The position numbers were made by a program, and so were the translations under genes. The notes beneath the pieces were generated by a model that did not search any database, was not told the DNA's origin, and was given only the letters and a program-made list of their open reading frames with translations. This document shows, one piece after another, positions 30,640-43,600 of a stretch of DNA of 64,000 bases. Position 1 is the stretch's first letter; every line of letters begins with the position of its first letter. The DNA is from Icerya purchasi. Taxonomy: Eukaryota > Arthropoda > Insecta > Hemiptera > Monophlebidae. The stretch spans positions 385,602,760-385,666,759 of the forward strand of contig CM077116.1 of NCBI GenBank assembly GCA_039619475.1, read 5' to 3'.

Positions 30640-31540
30640 TATCTTCAGTAATAAGTATACATTTCTTTTATGCTCATTACGTTTTCTTTTTTAATTATTT
30701 CACTATCGGTCTCTCCTTTATGATTTCCTATTAATTTCAAGCATTTAATAATTTTTGTTCGGTATAGATTTGCTTTCCCAGCATATTCCTAGCCGATTTT
30801 CATTCGACGACTGGAACTACTATTGAATGTGAAAATATTACCTCGACTATGATCCGGAGTCTAGAGGGCTACTTTAATACTTTTTCTTTATTGCACTTTT
30901 TCCTTCTTTTTATTTTTTTTTTTCATTTTTCAAAATTCGGAGCTGGTGTTTTAGTCTCCGCGACAAATATTCCGACTGATTATTTTTGTATGTTTCGCAA
31001 TTATTTCGCATTTACGTATAATCGATAAGCTTGCAAAAAAAAAGATGAAAACGAAAGTAAAAATTATTAAAAAGCGAGATTGATTTCGTTTAGTTATTAA
31101 ATTTCTTACAACGAGGGATATTTAAAAAGCATACCCGACTTTCTGTTTCTTTGTAATTTCTCTACAAAAAAAAAAAAAAAAAAAAAAAACGAAAAATAAA
31201 ACGCGAATCTTTCAACAGAAATAAAATAGTTCACAATTATAACGCGATTTAAATATGTCTATAGTAAATTTTTCGATAAAAATTTCTTAAAAATCGAGAA
31301 TTCGACAAAAACTCAAAAATGAACTGACTTCTCAGTTTCATTAATGAAAGGCAAAATATTTTTTTCATCGCCGTTAAAGCATCGCTGATTGCACCTCGTT
31401 CCTTTCATAAACCTTTCGTTTTTCCTCTATTAGATGTTTATAAATCTTCCACGGATCTTCATTTTTAGAGCCGGCGACGTTAGGCAAATTCTGTGTCGAT
31501 TGCGCTAAACGCAGTTTTTCAATAATTAATTTATCTTTTA
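30640..31540. other. No gene seen
   Basis: AT-rich noncoding DNA with an A run at about 31166-31190. Confidence 0.35.
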
Positions 31541-31710
31541 ATATAATATAATATAATATAATATAATATAATATAATATAATATAATATAATATAATAAA
31601 ATATAATAAAATATAATAAAATATAATAAAATATAATAAAATATAATATAATATAATATAATATAATATAATATAATATAATATAATATAATATAATATA
31701 ATATAATATA
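31541..31710. repeat. (AATAT)n pentanucleotide microsatellite
   Basis: ATATAATATA repeats for about 170 bp. In the middle (about 31597-31640) a variant higher-order unit, AAAATATAAT, recurs every 10 bp, so the array has two nested periods. Confidence 0.9.
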
Positions 31711-32664
31711 AAAAACCGCGAAATAAAACTGCGGGGAAACTTTTAAAAATTCCACAGTTGAAATTGCTAATAAATGTAATTGAACGTTTGCACTTTTAGA
31801 CATTTTCTCAGGAGTGGGGTGAGGGTAGGTGGGGGAAGGGAGAAAAAAAGGAAAGTATACGGCGGGTAGAACACTTTGGAAAGCTAATTAATTTCAGGTT
31901 CGGAATTGCTAATTAGTAGCGACGAAGGATTGCGGTCGCAACATTTCAGATAACAATGAGCCAAATTTGTCTAGAGCATGTCGCGTACGAGCACATGAGT
32001 TCAGATTTAAAAGCGAAAATAGTATATCACGTACGGCATCAGAATATAACCCAGAAAGCGGTAGAGAACAATGTATATTATATTTCGAGGGCATTTATTG
32101 CGTAATATTATCGGTCTCATTTTACGGTGAAAGCTTGCCCGAAATCATAAATGCGATATGTGTGAGAGTAGAAACGAAGACGCTGAAAAAGCAGCCGAAT
32201 TAATATTTCCCGATAAAATCGAGCATAGAACAAATAATCGCATTATATAATACATGTGAGATACGGTTTAGGAGATGCATAATTAAATCGCTGAAATGAA
32301 AACAAGCTAAGAAAGTCCGCAACCGTCAATGACACGTGTAGGATAGGAGAAGAAAGACGAAATGGAAAAGCGGGGTACCAACAGCCAAAATATAGAGAAA
32401 ATTGAAATGGAATGTGGGAGCTGTTGCTAGTACGGAGAATATATTAATTTCCGTTCAATGTGTATGTTGCATATTTAACTGAAAGCTGGTTTGTAATTGT
32501 TACATTTTTTTTTTTAATGTTTCTTTAATTTCGACGATTCTCCGTTTTGTTTAATGGTCGGCCAAATTTGACTGAAACCCAAAACATAAATCGTATCACG
32601 TCGCGTATCTTCAACAGCAAAAAATGGAGAAAACTAACTATAATAATCACTATCGACAAGCATG
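31711..32664. other. No gene seen
   Basis: Noncoding; a 78-codon ORF at 31967-32203 has no recognised features. Confidence 0.35.
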
Positions 32665-32913
32665 TTAAGATTGAATATCAAATATTCTAGAAACCTAAGT
32701 TTATCTGAGAAACATCCGATAACTTTAGTACTAGAAACAGAAAAGAGATTAATATAAATATAGTGTATTACATGAATATCTGTAGGAAATCTAAATAATT
32801 TAGTTTAGCTTTTTAATATTAGATCTTTATTAATGTCTATATTTCTTGTTCTTTCCAATATTAAAGGTCCTCCGAAAATATGTTTTTCTAGAATATTTGA
32901 TATTCAGTATTAA
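32665..32913. repeat. MITE-like inverted-repeat element, about 249 bp
   Basis: TTAAGATTGAATATCAAATA and the following TTCTAGAAA (32665-32693) are inverted at 32885-32913 with two mismatches. No transposase is present and no clear TSD was seen, so the superfamily is unassigned. Confidence 0.5.
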
Positions 32914-34240
32914 GATATTCTTCTTTTTTTTTTTTTTTTTTTATAGTGTTTATTATTTAATAATAATAAAAAGAAAAAAAAGAAACCATTATTAATTTCA
33001 GTATGGTTCTATTAAATATCGATGCTGTCAAATGAAAACTTCCATTACCAGCTCGATAGCCCCCTGTGACTCCCGGGCGTGTTTAAAGTTATTTGAAATT
33101 GCAATGAAAATTATATAATCTTTTATTTGCTTTATATTATCGTCAAGGTTCACTATTTCAATAACTGCTACGATAACAGTATAGCTTGTACCTACCATTG
33201 GGGGGAGGGGGTCTACATTCATCTTGCACCATCTTTTTTTTTTTTTACAAAAACTTATGCGACCATTTGATTAACGCTCCATAATAAAGCAGTTTTACCG
33301 AGATTTCTTAGAATTCGGGAGGGGGGGGGCTTCCAAAGCAATTTAACTGATGGTCTGAAGAAAAAATACCAGGCACGCGTTCTAGATTAGAATATAGTAA
33401 TTTCTGAGCAATAATTGCGCGCAAGAATTTTTCAGGTATGAAATTTAAAAAAATTCTTAAGCCCTAAAATCGTTACTCGTCGGGCACTTACATTTTCGCT
33501 GCCTACACTTGAAACTTTCTAAAAGTCAGGCTGTCTTAAGAGGTGCTTCGAATTAGTACCCACGTGAGCAACGATTGAATCCCATGACGCGAACATTTGA
33601 TGATTGTTCGTTTCCACATGTTTTCTTTATAGTTTTACAGAACTGAACTGATTTATAATTTTAATGCTTATTCTATGTATCGCAAAAATCAAGCATTTAG
33701 TTTTCTCACGTGATATTTCAGGTTGTAACGATTCAGCGTAATTTCCCATTTTTCCACTGCTACTGTGACGTATTTCAATAGCTGTATGTAGTAAAGCATT
33801 GCTATGAACACTACCTATACATCTGTAAAGCTAGAATGTGCCAATAGTTGATAGCAATACGACTCGCGAGATGCAGTGAAGCCGCTGATGTATATACTAC
33901 GTCGTAGTACACACACTCTTCACCTCTAATAGTCACATTACACAGCACAAATATTTTTACAAATATTATTTCTTTTTTATTTTCCGAATTAAAATGCTTT
34001 ATATTAAAAGTTCATTTTTAATATTTACTTTCTATAATTATAGATTTATTTTATCGAATCATCGCAACTAATCAGATTTTAGTCTATACTCAAAACCAGC
34101 ATGTAGAGGAATATTTTAAAAAATTCCTAGGATGTTCTGCTGAAAAATCATCGTATTAATCAAGAAATCCTAATTAAACCTCTGCAAATCGACTAAATGT
34201 TAAGGAAAAAAGTTTGGAATTAAATTTTACACAATTCTTA

Positions 34241-34273
<33 letters not shown>

Positions 34274-37200
34274 ATTTGTAAAACTAGAAATAAAAAAAAT
34301 TATTATTTAGATCAAAAATTGGACGAAAATGCGCGCGTACTGCCATTTTGTTATTTCATTTAAGGAAAAAAATCGGTTTTTGGGGATTATTTAATTTTAA
34401 ACTCGTTTTCCCTCATATATTTCGTTTAAACTTTTTATAAAAGCTCTTAAAAGGGAGAGTTATCTCTTGCCGCCGTTTTTTTTAGTTAATCTACGAGGGC
34501 CGAATTATTTCAATTAACATTTACTAGAACGGAAATTATTTTCTTGGCTAATTTTATTATTTTAAAACTATCGCGTGAACTTTTTGTCTTTTCATATTTA
34601 CTTTTGAAAGTTTTTTAAATTCACTCCAAAAATTATTTTCCTCGGGAAAAAAATCTCGAAATAGCTTCCATCGGGAAAATGATGTCGCTCGATTTCATAA
34701 ACAGTCGGCGACGAACGAGATAAATTCGTTGGACAATTAAATGGGATGATTAAATAGAATTGCTCGTAAATCAAAAATTACAATTGTAATTTTACTGGAC
34801 CTTCTGATATTTTATGCTAATAACTAAATGTGAAGATAAGCCCATCAAATTAACGCGTTCGAAAATAAAATATAGCCAAACTCCCTAGCAGCAGCAGCCC
34901 TATGAGCAGTCTTGAAAACTGATATAATTCGGGCTTAAAAAGACAACGCGTATAATCGTTCTACATCTTGATTGTGTCTGTAAATGTTTACACGGGTACG
35001 CGATATTAATTAAGAATTTACCTGACTTTAGGAATTTTTTCAGTACGTGTTGCATAAAATGCCGCAGAAATATATACATATATAAACGGTACCGACTAAT
35101 GATATACAGAATATGTTATCACCTCCTTCGCGGTCGTGCTATTTTTTTTCTTCTTTTGGCGTGCGAATTCATCGCCGGTTGTACAAAAAGCGATATTCTA
35201 ATAATAACGACAAGCTTTAGATCCGTTCATTATATATTTCGTTATTTTATCCCTATTATCAAAATCGCGCGATTGTAAACAAAGCGCTTATTAAATGAAC
35301 CTCATCTGTTACTTAGCAGTTTAAAATTCGGTAAGATGAAAGAGATCAATAAAAGAATCTCACTCGAAAAATTGCTCCTCGGCCCTTACAAATTAATGCG
35401 GATCATTTATTTTAGCGTCATTTTTTATACAATAATATAAAAGTATTAATTAATTAATGAGAACAAGTTTAACAGTAATATCTGGAAAGAGCGGCTGGTG
35501 TAAAATTCCAGATAATATCGATTCGACCTTAAAATAAATTTTTAATTGAAAAAGAAAAAAATCCCAAAAAAACTCGTCAACAATTATGTTAAATTCACTT
35601 CTGAATAGTAGAAGCCCAAACGTGACGGGGCCGAAACGGTCAGACCGAACGGACATATCGTAACAGGTGAAGCTAGAATTATTCTCCGGCTATGATGGCC
35701 TTTGAAGCATCGTGACCGTATGAATTATCGTACAGCGGTACAGTTAGGATTTTTGAATGCATGAACTTTCAAGTAGCCTAACTATACCGGTACCACAAGC
35801 TGGACAGTTACGATAATACGATAGTATGTGAAATAATACTCGTAATAGGTAGAATTATTATTCTCTCGGTGATCTATCTGCTGCAGATGATCCAGAACTT
35901 AGAACGCACAATTTATAATAAAAAAAATCACCACCCAAAGTTTTTTGTTACCTCTTAACAGAAATTTTGACAAAAAGTCCTTCGGTGCACTTTTATTTTA
36001 GAAATGAAATAAATCGTAGCCCACGCAGTATTGTACATGTTCAAGATAATAATTAACATTTCGAAGATTACGAGTTGATATTTACGAATGGGATCGTTAG
36101 ATGAAATAATGAAAATCCGTAGTCTGCGGCTTATTATTACGCAAATAGGACTGGTTTTCGTTTTTCATCTGGAGTATACAGCGAAAATCGATGCACTAAA
36201 TGAATTGCAGCGATGTAAAAGAATTTTTTCTAAATTATCTTCATCACACAAGCGTCGCGACCAACTGCAGCATGGATCGAAACAAATGGAATTACGGTAG
36301 GAGGAAAAATAATGAGAAACATAAATCGTATTCTACATTTTAGAATTACGAGGAGGTATGCGATTCTGAAAATTATTTTTTTTTGATTTGAGATCCAGTG
36401 TAAGTGACTGAATCTTCTCCATACATAAATGCGAAGCCGGCTAAAATCCAGTTCGTTGCGCATAAGCAACCTTACGGAGGGGCCAGTTCAGAACTTTTGT
36501 GACCTACACAATAGAAAATAAATAGTAAAAAATTCTTCCTGCGCGTATAAAATTTTTTTCTGCTCCATTATTCTACCCTCTGTTTTTCTATACAGATAGG
36601 CTTTTTCCTTTTTTTTTTTTTTTACATCGAAGTGCATGTTTAAAAGTTTTCAACAGAAATAAAACTCTCCGTAAAAAATCTATAAAAGACATCGCAAACG
36701 GATATGACAAATACCATATTTTTATTGTATTATTTCTTTGAAATATATATTTTTGTCCATCCTGAAACGAAATTCTTTTAATTTTTTCAAAATTTCTATT
36801 TAAATCGATATAAACTCTGCCTATATTCAAATTAGTATCACACTCTTTGAAAAACATTTCGAACAAAACAAAAAATTTCTATGTTTGATACATTTGCCTG
36901 TTTTAAATAGATCAACGCATATAATTATGCATTATATAATATAACTCGATGCTATCATGCAGACCAGTAGGTGTTAGTTCTTCTGCAATATTTGTAGAAG
37001 AGTAAATTTCAATTTCTTCTGAAAAAATAATTTTTCGTAGTAATTTCTGTTATTATATTTCATAATGGTTTTTTTATAATGCTTTTTCATTACTTTTTTA
37101 TGGCATTTTTTTTTATATCTCCTTCAGCGCGAGAATGACACGTTGGGTCATTGGAAAATCCTCTGGAAAATCCTCTAGATCCCCCCAGATGCTAATCTAC

Positions 37201-39870
37201 AATTTTTATGCTAGTTTCAATTACTTATATTGAGAAATAATCGTGACGCAAAAACATTTCGGATTACGTTGCAGAATCTTTTTATTAACCTCCGGCGTGT
37301 AAGAATGAGATGGTCTCGTAAATATATTTAATGAATTTTAAGATCATAATTTGAATTCAGTTTTTTTTACGTTGGTTTTTTTTTTTTTTTTTTTGAGACT
37401 TTCTAACGCAAATCATTCTAACGGGCACGTTCGAATTTACGACGAATCACTGTATTCAGTCATTACCGTCGAAACTGAGTGTTGGAAAGTTTGAAAGAAC
37501 GTTTGCTGTTGGGACTCAAACATATCTCCATGTCCACTTCATGTACCGTATTTGTACTAAAAATGTAATGATCAAATTCAAATTTTTCGAAAACTAAATT
37601 TCTACTTTGACGAATTACCTTTTTTTTTTTTTAAATCATATGAAATCGAACCATTTCGGGTTACTTAAGCAAAAAGGAATAAGAAATGACGTCTGCCTGA
37701 ACGGGGAATTTTTTCAAAACAAAACATATCGAAATGTGTTAGAAATGTGCTTTCTTCAAAAGTTCGAGTTGAAAACAAATAAGCGGAAGAATGAAATTAT
37801 GATTATTGTTTTTTTTTGGTTTTTTTTTTGAAAAGTCGCACACAGAGAACCGTTCATTTTTTCCGCCCTTATTATTGGCTCGCAAAATTCTTGTTCATGT
37901 GTTGGTATAGGAATTTTACGAAACTTTTTAAAGCTGTTACGTCGAAACCGATACCGAAAATTTTAGTTTGTATTTTTATTTTATTATTAGCTCGGGCGAT
38001 AGGTGGTCATCTTAGTGTAAAGAACGATAATATAATGTCAGACGTCTTCGAACTGCACCCAACAACAACATGCTAACGTGAAACGCATCGAACGATAAAT
38101 TACCACTAATTCAAGCGAGACAGCGGGTTTCCGCAGTCAACCGAGGTGGGCGGGGGTGGGGGGGGGCTTCACTCAGCTTGCTGTTGACTTACAATTTACA
38201 ATTAGCACATTAGCGATGAGAAGGCAGAACAATTTAAATGATTATATTTCGATAATTGAATTTAATTTTCGCTGGTACGGAAGCAGACAAGTCGTAGGTT
38301 GACTAGGACAATATAGTGTGTGTGTGGGGGGGGGGGCGTATTAGGGAAAGCGCAGAAGATTACAACAGTCGGACGGAGTGTGTTTACTTTTCTGTTGTGA
38401 AAAAATAAATATAGCGTGCTTGTTCTTACGTTCAGTGGCGGTATTTATTTTTTCAAAGTGTACACTGTTGTCGTGTGTTTACATTTTATTTTCTAGCATA
38501 GCTTTTACTTACTGAAAAGTTCAATAAAATTGCTTCCAGCTTCGCCCCGCCCGGTAAGACCGTAAGTAACATTTTCGGAAAGCTTTCCCTCTGTCGCGCA
38601 TCGTAAACGAGTATTCCTTTTACGTTGTCTTCCATTTCAACGAAACATTTAATAACAAAGGGGATAATAAAATGTATCTCATCGTTATCCAGAACGAACC
38701 GAATCGGCTATGAATAAAGGTCGTCCGCGCATCTGGAAGAGCAAATACGCTTTTACTGGGTTAACATTTGAGAAGAGATAATGCTGCGCGTATTCCTCGA
38801 ATAAGCGGATGAAAATTCGAGAAGTTAGAATGAAATCGGACGGTGAAGAACTGAAAAATTAGCCCGTAAAATCGATGAAAATCTCAATGGGAACCGCAAC
38901 AAAGCACACAATATCTGACGCGAATAAAGTGACCCGCCGCTAATGGAATGATGAACGCGTTAAAATTGACATTACCGATCGTGGCCAACTACCTGCCCGT
39001 GATCATTGCGCAAGTTTGAAAAAAGCGGATTTTCTCAATCACCGAAAGCGTATCGAACTTCGAAATTAAGAGAGGTTCGAGTTGGCGGGTGAGAACACTT
39101 GGAATGTAGCGGCGCACAATATATTCTGCGAGAACGTGGATATCAGAAATATTACCATATTGGCGGGAAGACTGGATGTTTTAACGAACTCGTATTCCCG
39201 CTTTTTAGGTCAACTGTTCTTCTCTTCCTGATCATTCCGGTGACTTTATTATTCTGCGTTTTCATTTATCCATACTCTTTCTTCCTCTCCCGTTTGGAAT
39301 CATATTGATATTTACTGTGGCTTCATAGCCATTCAGGAATTGTTCGTAATGAAGCGGTGAATTTACTTAGGTTGTCGCATTTTCCCGCCTTTTTTTTTTG
39401 CTTAAGAAAAATCCCTTCCTCTAATCTCCTTCCACTTTGTAAAAGTTTTCATCTCAGATTATGGTGTCGGATATAATACGTTTCCCCGTTTTCTAACAAT
39501 TGTTTTCCATCTGTCTGTTCAAGTCAGTCTCCCTGTTAACACCTATGGTTCTTTTTGTTTACTTCACTTCGTCACTTTACCGTTGTCTCCCTATTATTCA
39601 TTTGCGCTCTTAAGCCATACTCTATTACCTTCCTCCCGTTTTCGTTTTTCATTGGTTTCTTCTTCATATTGTCAAACGAAGAGCATGTCTGCGGTGCAGA
39701 TCCTGTGTTTATTAATTGTTCGACTCTTTTCATTGGAACGTTCTGCTCTATATTCTAATTTCCGGCGAATTTAGTCAAAATTTATAAAAATAAGAAGAAA
39801 AACAAGTTATAATAGTCTTACACAACGATAGAGCTCATACGAAATAATTGTTTGCCAATAATAAATAAAA
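32914..39870. other. Long noncoding stretch
   Basis: No gene, RNA or assignable mobile element is supported over about 7 kb. It contains A/T homopolymers (about 32929-32942, 34243-34271, 37377-37394) and G runs (about 33321-33329, 38157-38165, 38327-38337). The short ORFs are low-complexity or lack motifs. It could be intron or intergenic DNA. Confidence 0.4.
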
Positions 39871-40282
39871 AAAATGCTTTTTTACAAAAAATAAATACCG
39901 ACTTCAAGGTTTATTATAAAAATTTAAAAATGCACTAAAAAGTAAAAAATAATTACTCCCGATAAAATATATATATCAGAGTGATATAACTTAAGGTGAT
40001 ATCGTAATTCTTATACAACATTAATTTTTTGGAGTTGGCATCAAATTCATATTAAAAGAATAATTAAAAACTGCATTAAATGTTGATTAAATTGTTCCTA
40101 ACATGAATTTAATTCCAATTCCAAAAAGTTAATGTTGTATAAGAATTACGATATCACCTTAAGTTATATCACTCTGATATATATATTTTATCGGGAGTAA
40201 TTATTTTTTACTTTTTAGTGCATTTTTAAATTTTTATAATAAACCTTGAAGTCGGTATTTATTTTTTGTAAAAAAGCATTTT
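39871..40282. repeat. Fold-back inverted repeat, arms about 160 bp
   Basis: 39871-40031 and 40122-40282 are near-perfect inverted copies (coordinates sum to 80153). They include CCGACTTCAA at 39898-39907 and TTGAAGTCGG at 40246-40255. Lower similarity continues toward the centre. TTATTTTTTACTTTTTAGTG (40201-40220) recurs directly at 40281-40300. Confidence 0.8.
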
Positions 40283-40684
40283 ATTTTTTACTTTTTAGTG
40301 TATTTTTATTCAATTAAATTAAAACATTTTAATAAGAACAGATATTTCCACGGTAAAAACACCAAAAGTTACATTTCCATGGTAATTTGGCAAATTTATA
40401 GTATTTTAAGTCAAAAATCTAATCCGACGGTGAAAACAATCATGAATGAAAAGCATCCAAAAAGCTTCAATCTCCCGCATTATTAAGGATAACTCAAAAA
40501 CTATCGGTCAGACCTTGATCAAATTTAAATGGGACCACATGACAAACACCACCTTTCAAATAAAAGAAGAATCATCAAAATCGGTTCATCTAGAAGAAAG
40601 TTCTGTGGTAACACACATAAAAAAAAAAAAAAAAAAAAAAATACAGTCGAATTGAATACCTCCTTCTTTTTTGAAGTCGGTTAA
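40283..40684. repeat. Dispersed arthropod repeat with A-tract and TTGAAGTCGG end
   Basis: This segment ends with a run of A (about 40619-40641), then CAGTCGAATTGAATACCTCC and TTGAAGTCGGTTAAC. That end word also closes the adjoining fold-back. From memory, this sequence type (including ATCAAAATCGGTTCATCTAG) is widespread in insect genomes. No coding capacity is seen, so I leave the class open. Confidence 0.5.
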
Positions 40685-43600
40685 CAACATCTAGATACTG
40701 AATAATGTAAAGAGATAATTTCGATAATTACCGGGATAATTTTATAAAATTTAACATTTGAACATCTGATAACTGGGGTTTATAGAGCAGGGAAGAAAAT
40801 GTTTATCTTTATCAAGGTCAACAAAAATTCTTCGACGAATATAAAATTAACAGCGCTCCGCTATATCACGAAGATCTCGATAATCATAATAGTGTGTGTA
40901 CAAGCAAAAGCTAGGGAAACGTTGAAATAATAATAATTAATGATCAATCGGAATAACACTGTAAAATACCACCCGGCACGTGAAATAATTAACTCTATAA
41001 GGGTAAACAATTTACTATGTCGAGCCTTTCAAATTGATGATGAAATTGGCAGCTTCGAAATAACTTCGGCGAAAGCTGAAAACCCGCCAGGGTCATCTTC
41101 AAATCGTAATCTCGGACAGTGTCGAATCAATCATTTTTCTGTTGCACGAATATTCATAATGTAAAAGTGTTGTAAGAAATGACAAACTAGAGGTTCCGAC
41201 TATTACCTATGGTATAAAAATTAAAGTGTACTCCGGGCGTAATTCCAAAGAAAACGAATAGATAAATTTGACAGTGAAAAACTGAAATATAACAACAAAA
41301 ATTGCAACAAAGATCCCCCCCGCCCCTCAAAAAAAAAATGATATCACTTGTAAGCAACGTTAAATCAACCAAGAAGACTATAGAAACATATTTAAGGAAC
41401 TAACGAGTGCGACGTGGTGAAAAAGAGATGACAATGCGCAATGCAAAAAGACAAAATCGGAATAAGAATGAAAAAGGAACAACAAAATAAATTGGTTAAA
41501 GCAAGGAAAGCGAGCATCAAAATAAAAGTTTTAAATGAAAATCGGGCAACTAAAAGTGGGGCACAAATTTCACGAGAAAACTATCGGAAAACTATTTTGG
41601 GTCTCTTCCAAACCCCGTGAGAAAAGCTATTTAACTTCAAAAAGCAGAGAAAAAAAAAAGAAGTGTGCTGAATTCCATTACGAAGTAGGAAAATACATGG
41701 AAACAATTCAATCGCAAGCAAAAGTGCAAAAAAATTGAAACTGTAGTCGGGACTTTATAGACTTTACTTTGATTAATCCTTTTATAAAATGGAACAAAAT
41801 ATGTTGCAGAGGCATTTTACCTGTTGTTACGTATAAAATCTTTTCAAAAACTTAACCGGAAGAACAGCTCAATGTACAATTAAAGCGGTCCCAGGAAATG
41901 ATGTGGGACTGTATTGCGAGGTGCGATCCTTAAGTTCGTCCTATCATGCGCGAGACTAGGACAAAATGGACCGCAGCTTTTAATGATTTCCTAAAAGCGT
42001 GTCAATGAACTAATCGAAAGATTTTATCGCTGATTGATTTTTTTATGGATCAGCGAAGCAACAATGCCGAACGATAGATTGTAAAATCTGGGGAGCAGCA
42101 TCTTCTGCCGCCGCCAATGTTTAATTGTGTATCGGATAAAGCTACCCTAGAATAGCATATGGAAAAGGAAGCGATTAACAGTGGAATCAGACTGCAACAT
42201 GGAAAAAATTTGTAGATATCGTTTGAGTGGAGAATACGGAGAGGAAAAAACAAAAAAAAAGGCGGCAGGTGGTAGTAGAGTATGGCTTAAGAATGTAGAC
42301 GAATAATGGAGACAACAAAAAAACGGCGAAATGAGGGAAAGAAAAAGAACCACGGAGGATTAGCTATTTAAAAAAAGAAACACAGGTAACAATCGATTTC
42401 TCTTAAATTTAACGCAGCTGGCTTCAAAATTTGAGTTCAGCTGCACTCGGCAGCCCATCATCAGTGATGATTAATAATTATTCGAAGAAAAAAAAAAAAA
42501 AATGAATCGTTAATATCCGATATCATAATCTGAGATGAAAACTTTTTTTTTTTTTTAATGGATTCGTCAACATGGACATTGGCCCAAGAACAGCGGAACA
42601 GAGAGAAAAGAGACATTCAGATCCTTACACGATCAGAGATAGCCGACAGAAAGGAATCAAGAGCTAGAATAACCGAAGGAGAAGGAAGGGAGAAAATTAA
42701 TGAAGCACAGAATGGAGTGGGAATACCGGTTTGTAAGAGAGAGGAATAAAAATAAACTTGTTCAGTTGAAAGTGACGAACAACTGAACATTATATGATCG
42801 GGATCAGAAATACATTGATCGCCGGGAGGGTGCAATGAAAACTTTTACACAACGGAGAGAGAGATTAGAGAATTGGGATTTTTTGAAACGGGAAAAATTA
42901 TCAACCCGGATACCAAAGAATCTGGCACTTCTTCGTCGTGCTCTAGGAACTCGCTATAAATATCAATATAAATACGGAAAAGAAAAAAATGCGAATAAGT
43001 GTATATGGAGAATAATAAAATCGCCGGAATGATCGGGTAGTAAGGGAGATAGCCAGATGGACGGTCATGGAATATAATGCAAAAATTTTTGAAAGAAAGC
43101 TGATTTTAAGAATGTGGAACAGAAAGGAATCAGACGAAAAAAATTCTGAATCGAACCATCAGACTGTAGACTTACACGAGATGGAAATTAAGAATCGACG
43201 GTACCGTCGAATTACCGTGTCGAAATTATGGCTCGGTCAAAAGAGAGTTATACGCGAAAATCGCTACGTGGATTTAAATTTACCGCATTCCGAATGTAAA
43301 TTTCTATCCGTTAAGTAATTATAACGTTGATAATATTTTAACTTTTTTGTCTTATTAAAAGTTAGTTTGTTTTTTTTTCACACTTTTTCAATAAAAATTG
43401 ATAATCCTTTTTTTTTCACGTTATTCGCATATGTCGCTTCACCGATTTGCTCCTAACAACGGACCGGTACACTTTCTCAAATGAACAAGCAATCATTTAA
43501 ATCGGTCTAAACAGTCAAAAGTTTTGCGTATAAGAAACTTTTCTGGAAAAAAAAACCTACCTATAATCTTCTCTTTTTGAAGACAATAATAAAATGTAGA

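Noticed and set aside
31531..31803. 90-aa Ile/Tyr-rich ORF
   Set aside because: It is a translation of the AATAT microsatellite.
42436..42474. Third hammerhead ribozyme (CTGATGATGGGCTGCC on the minus strand)
   Set aside because: The GAAA core is replaced by GAGT, and no stem I pairing is visible.
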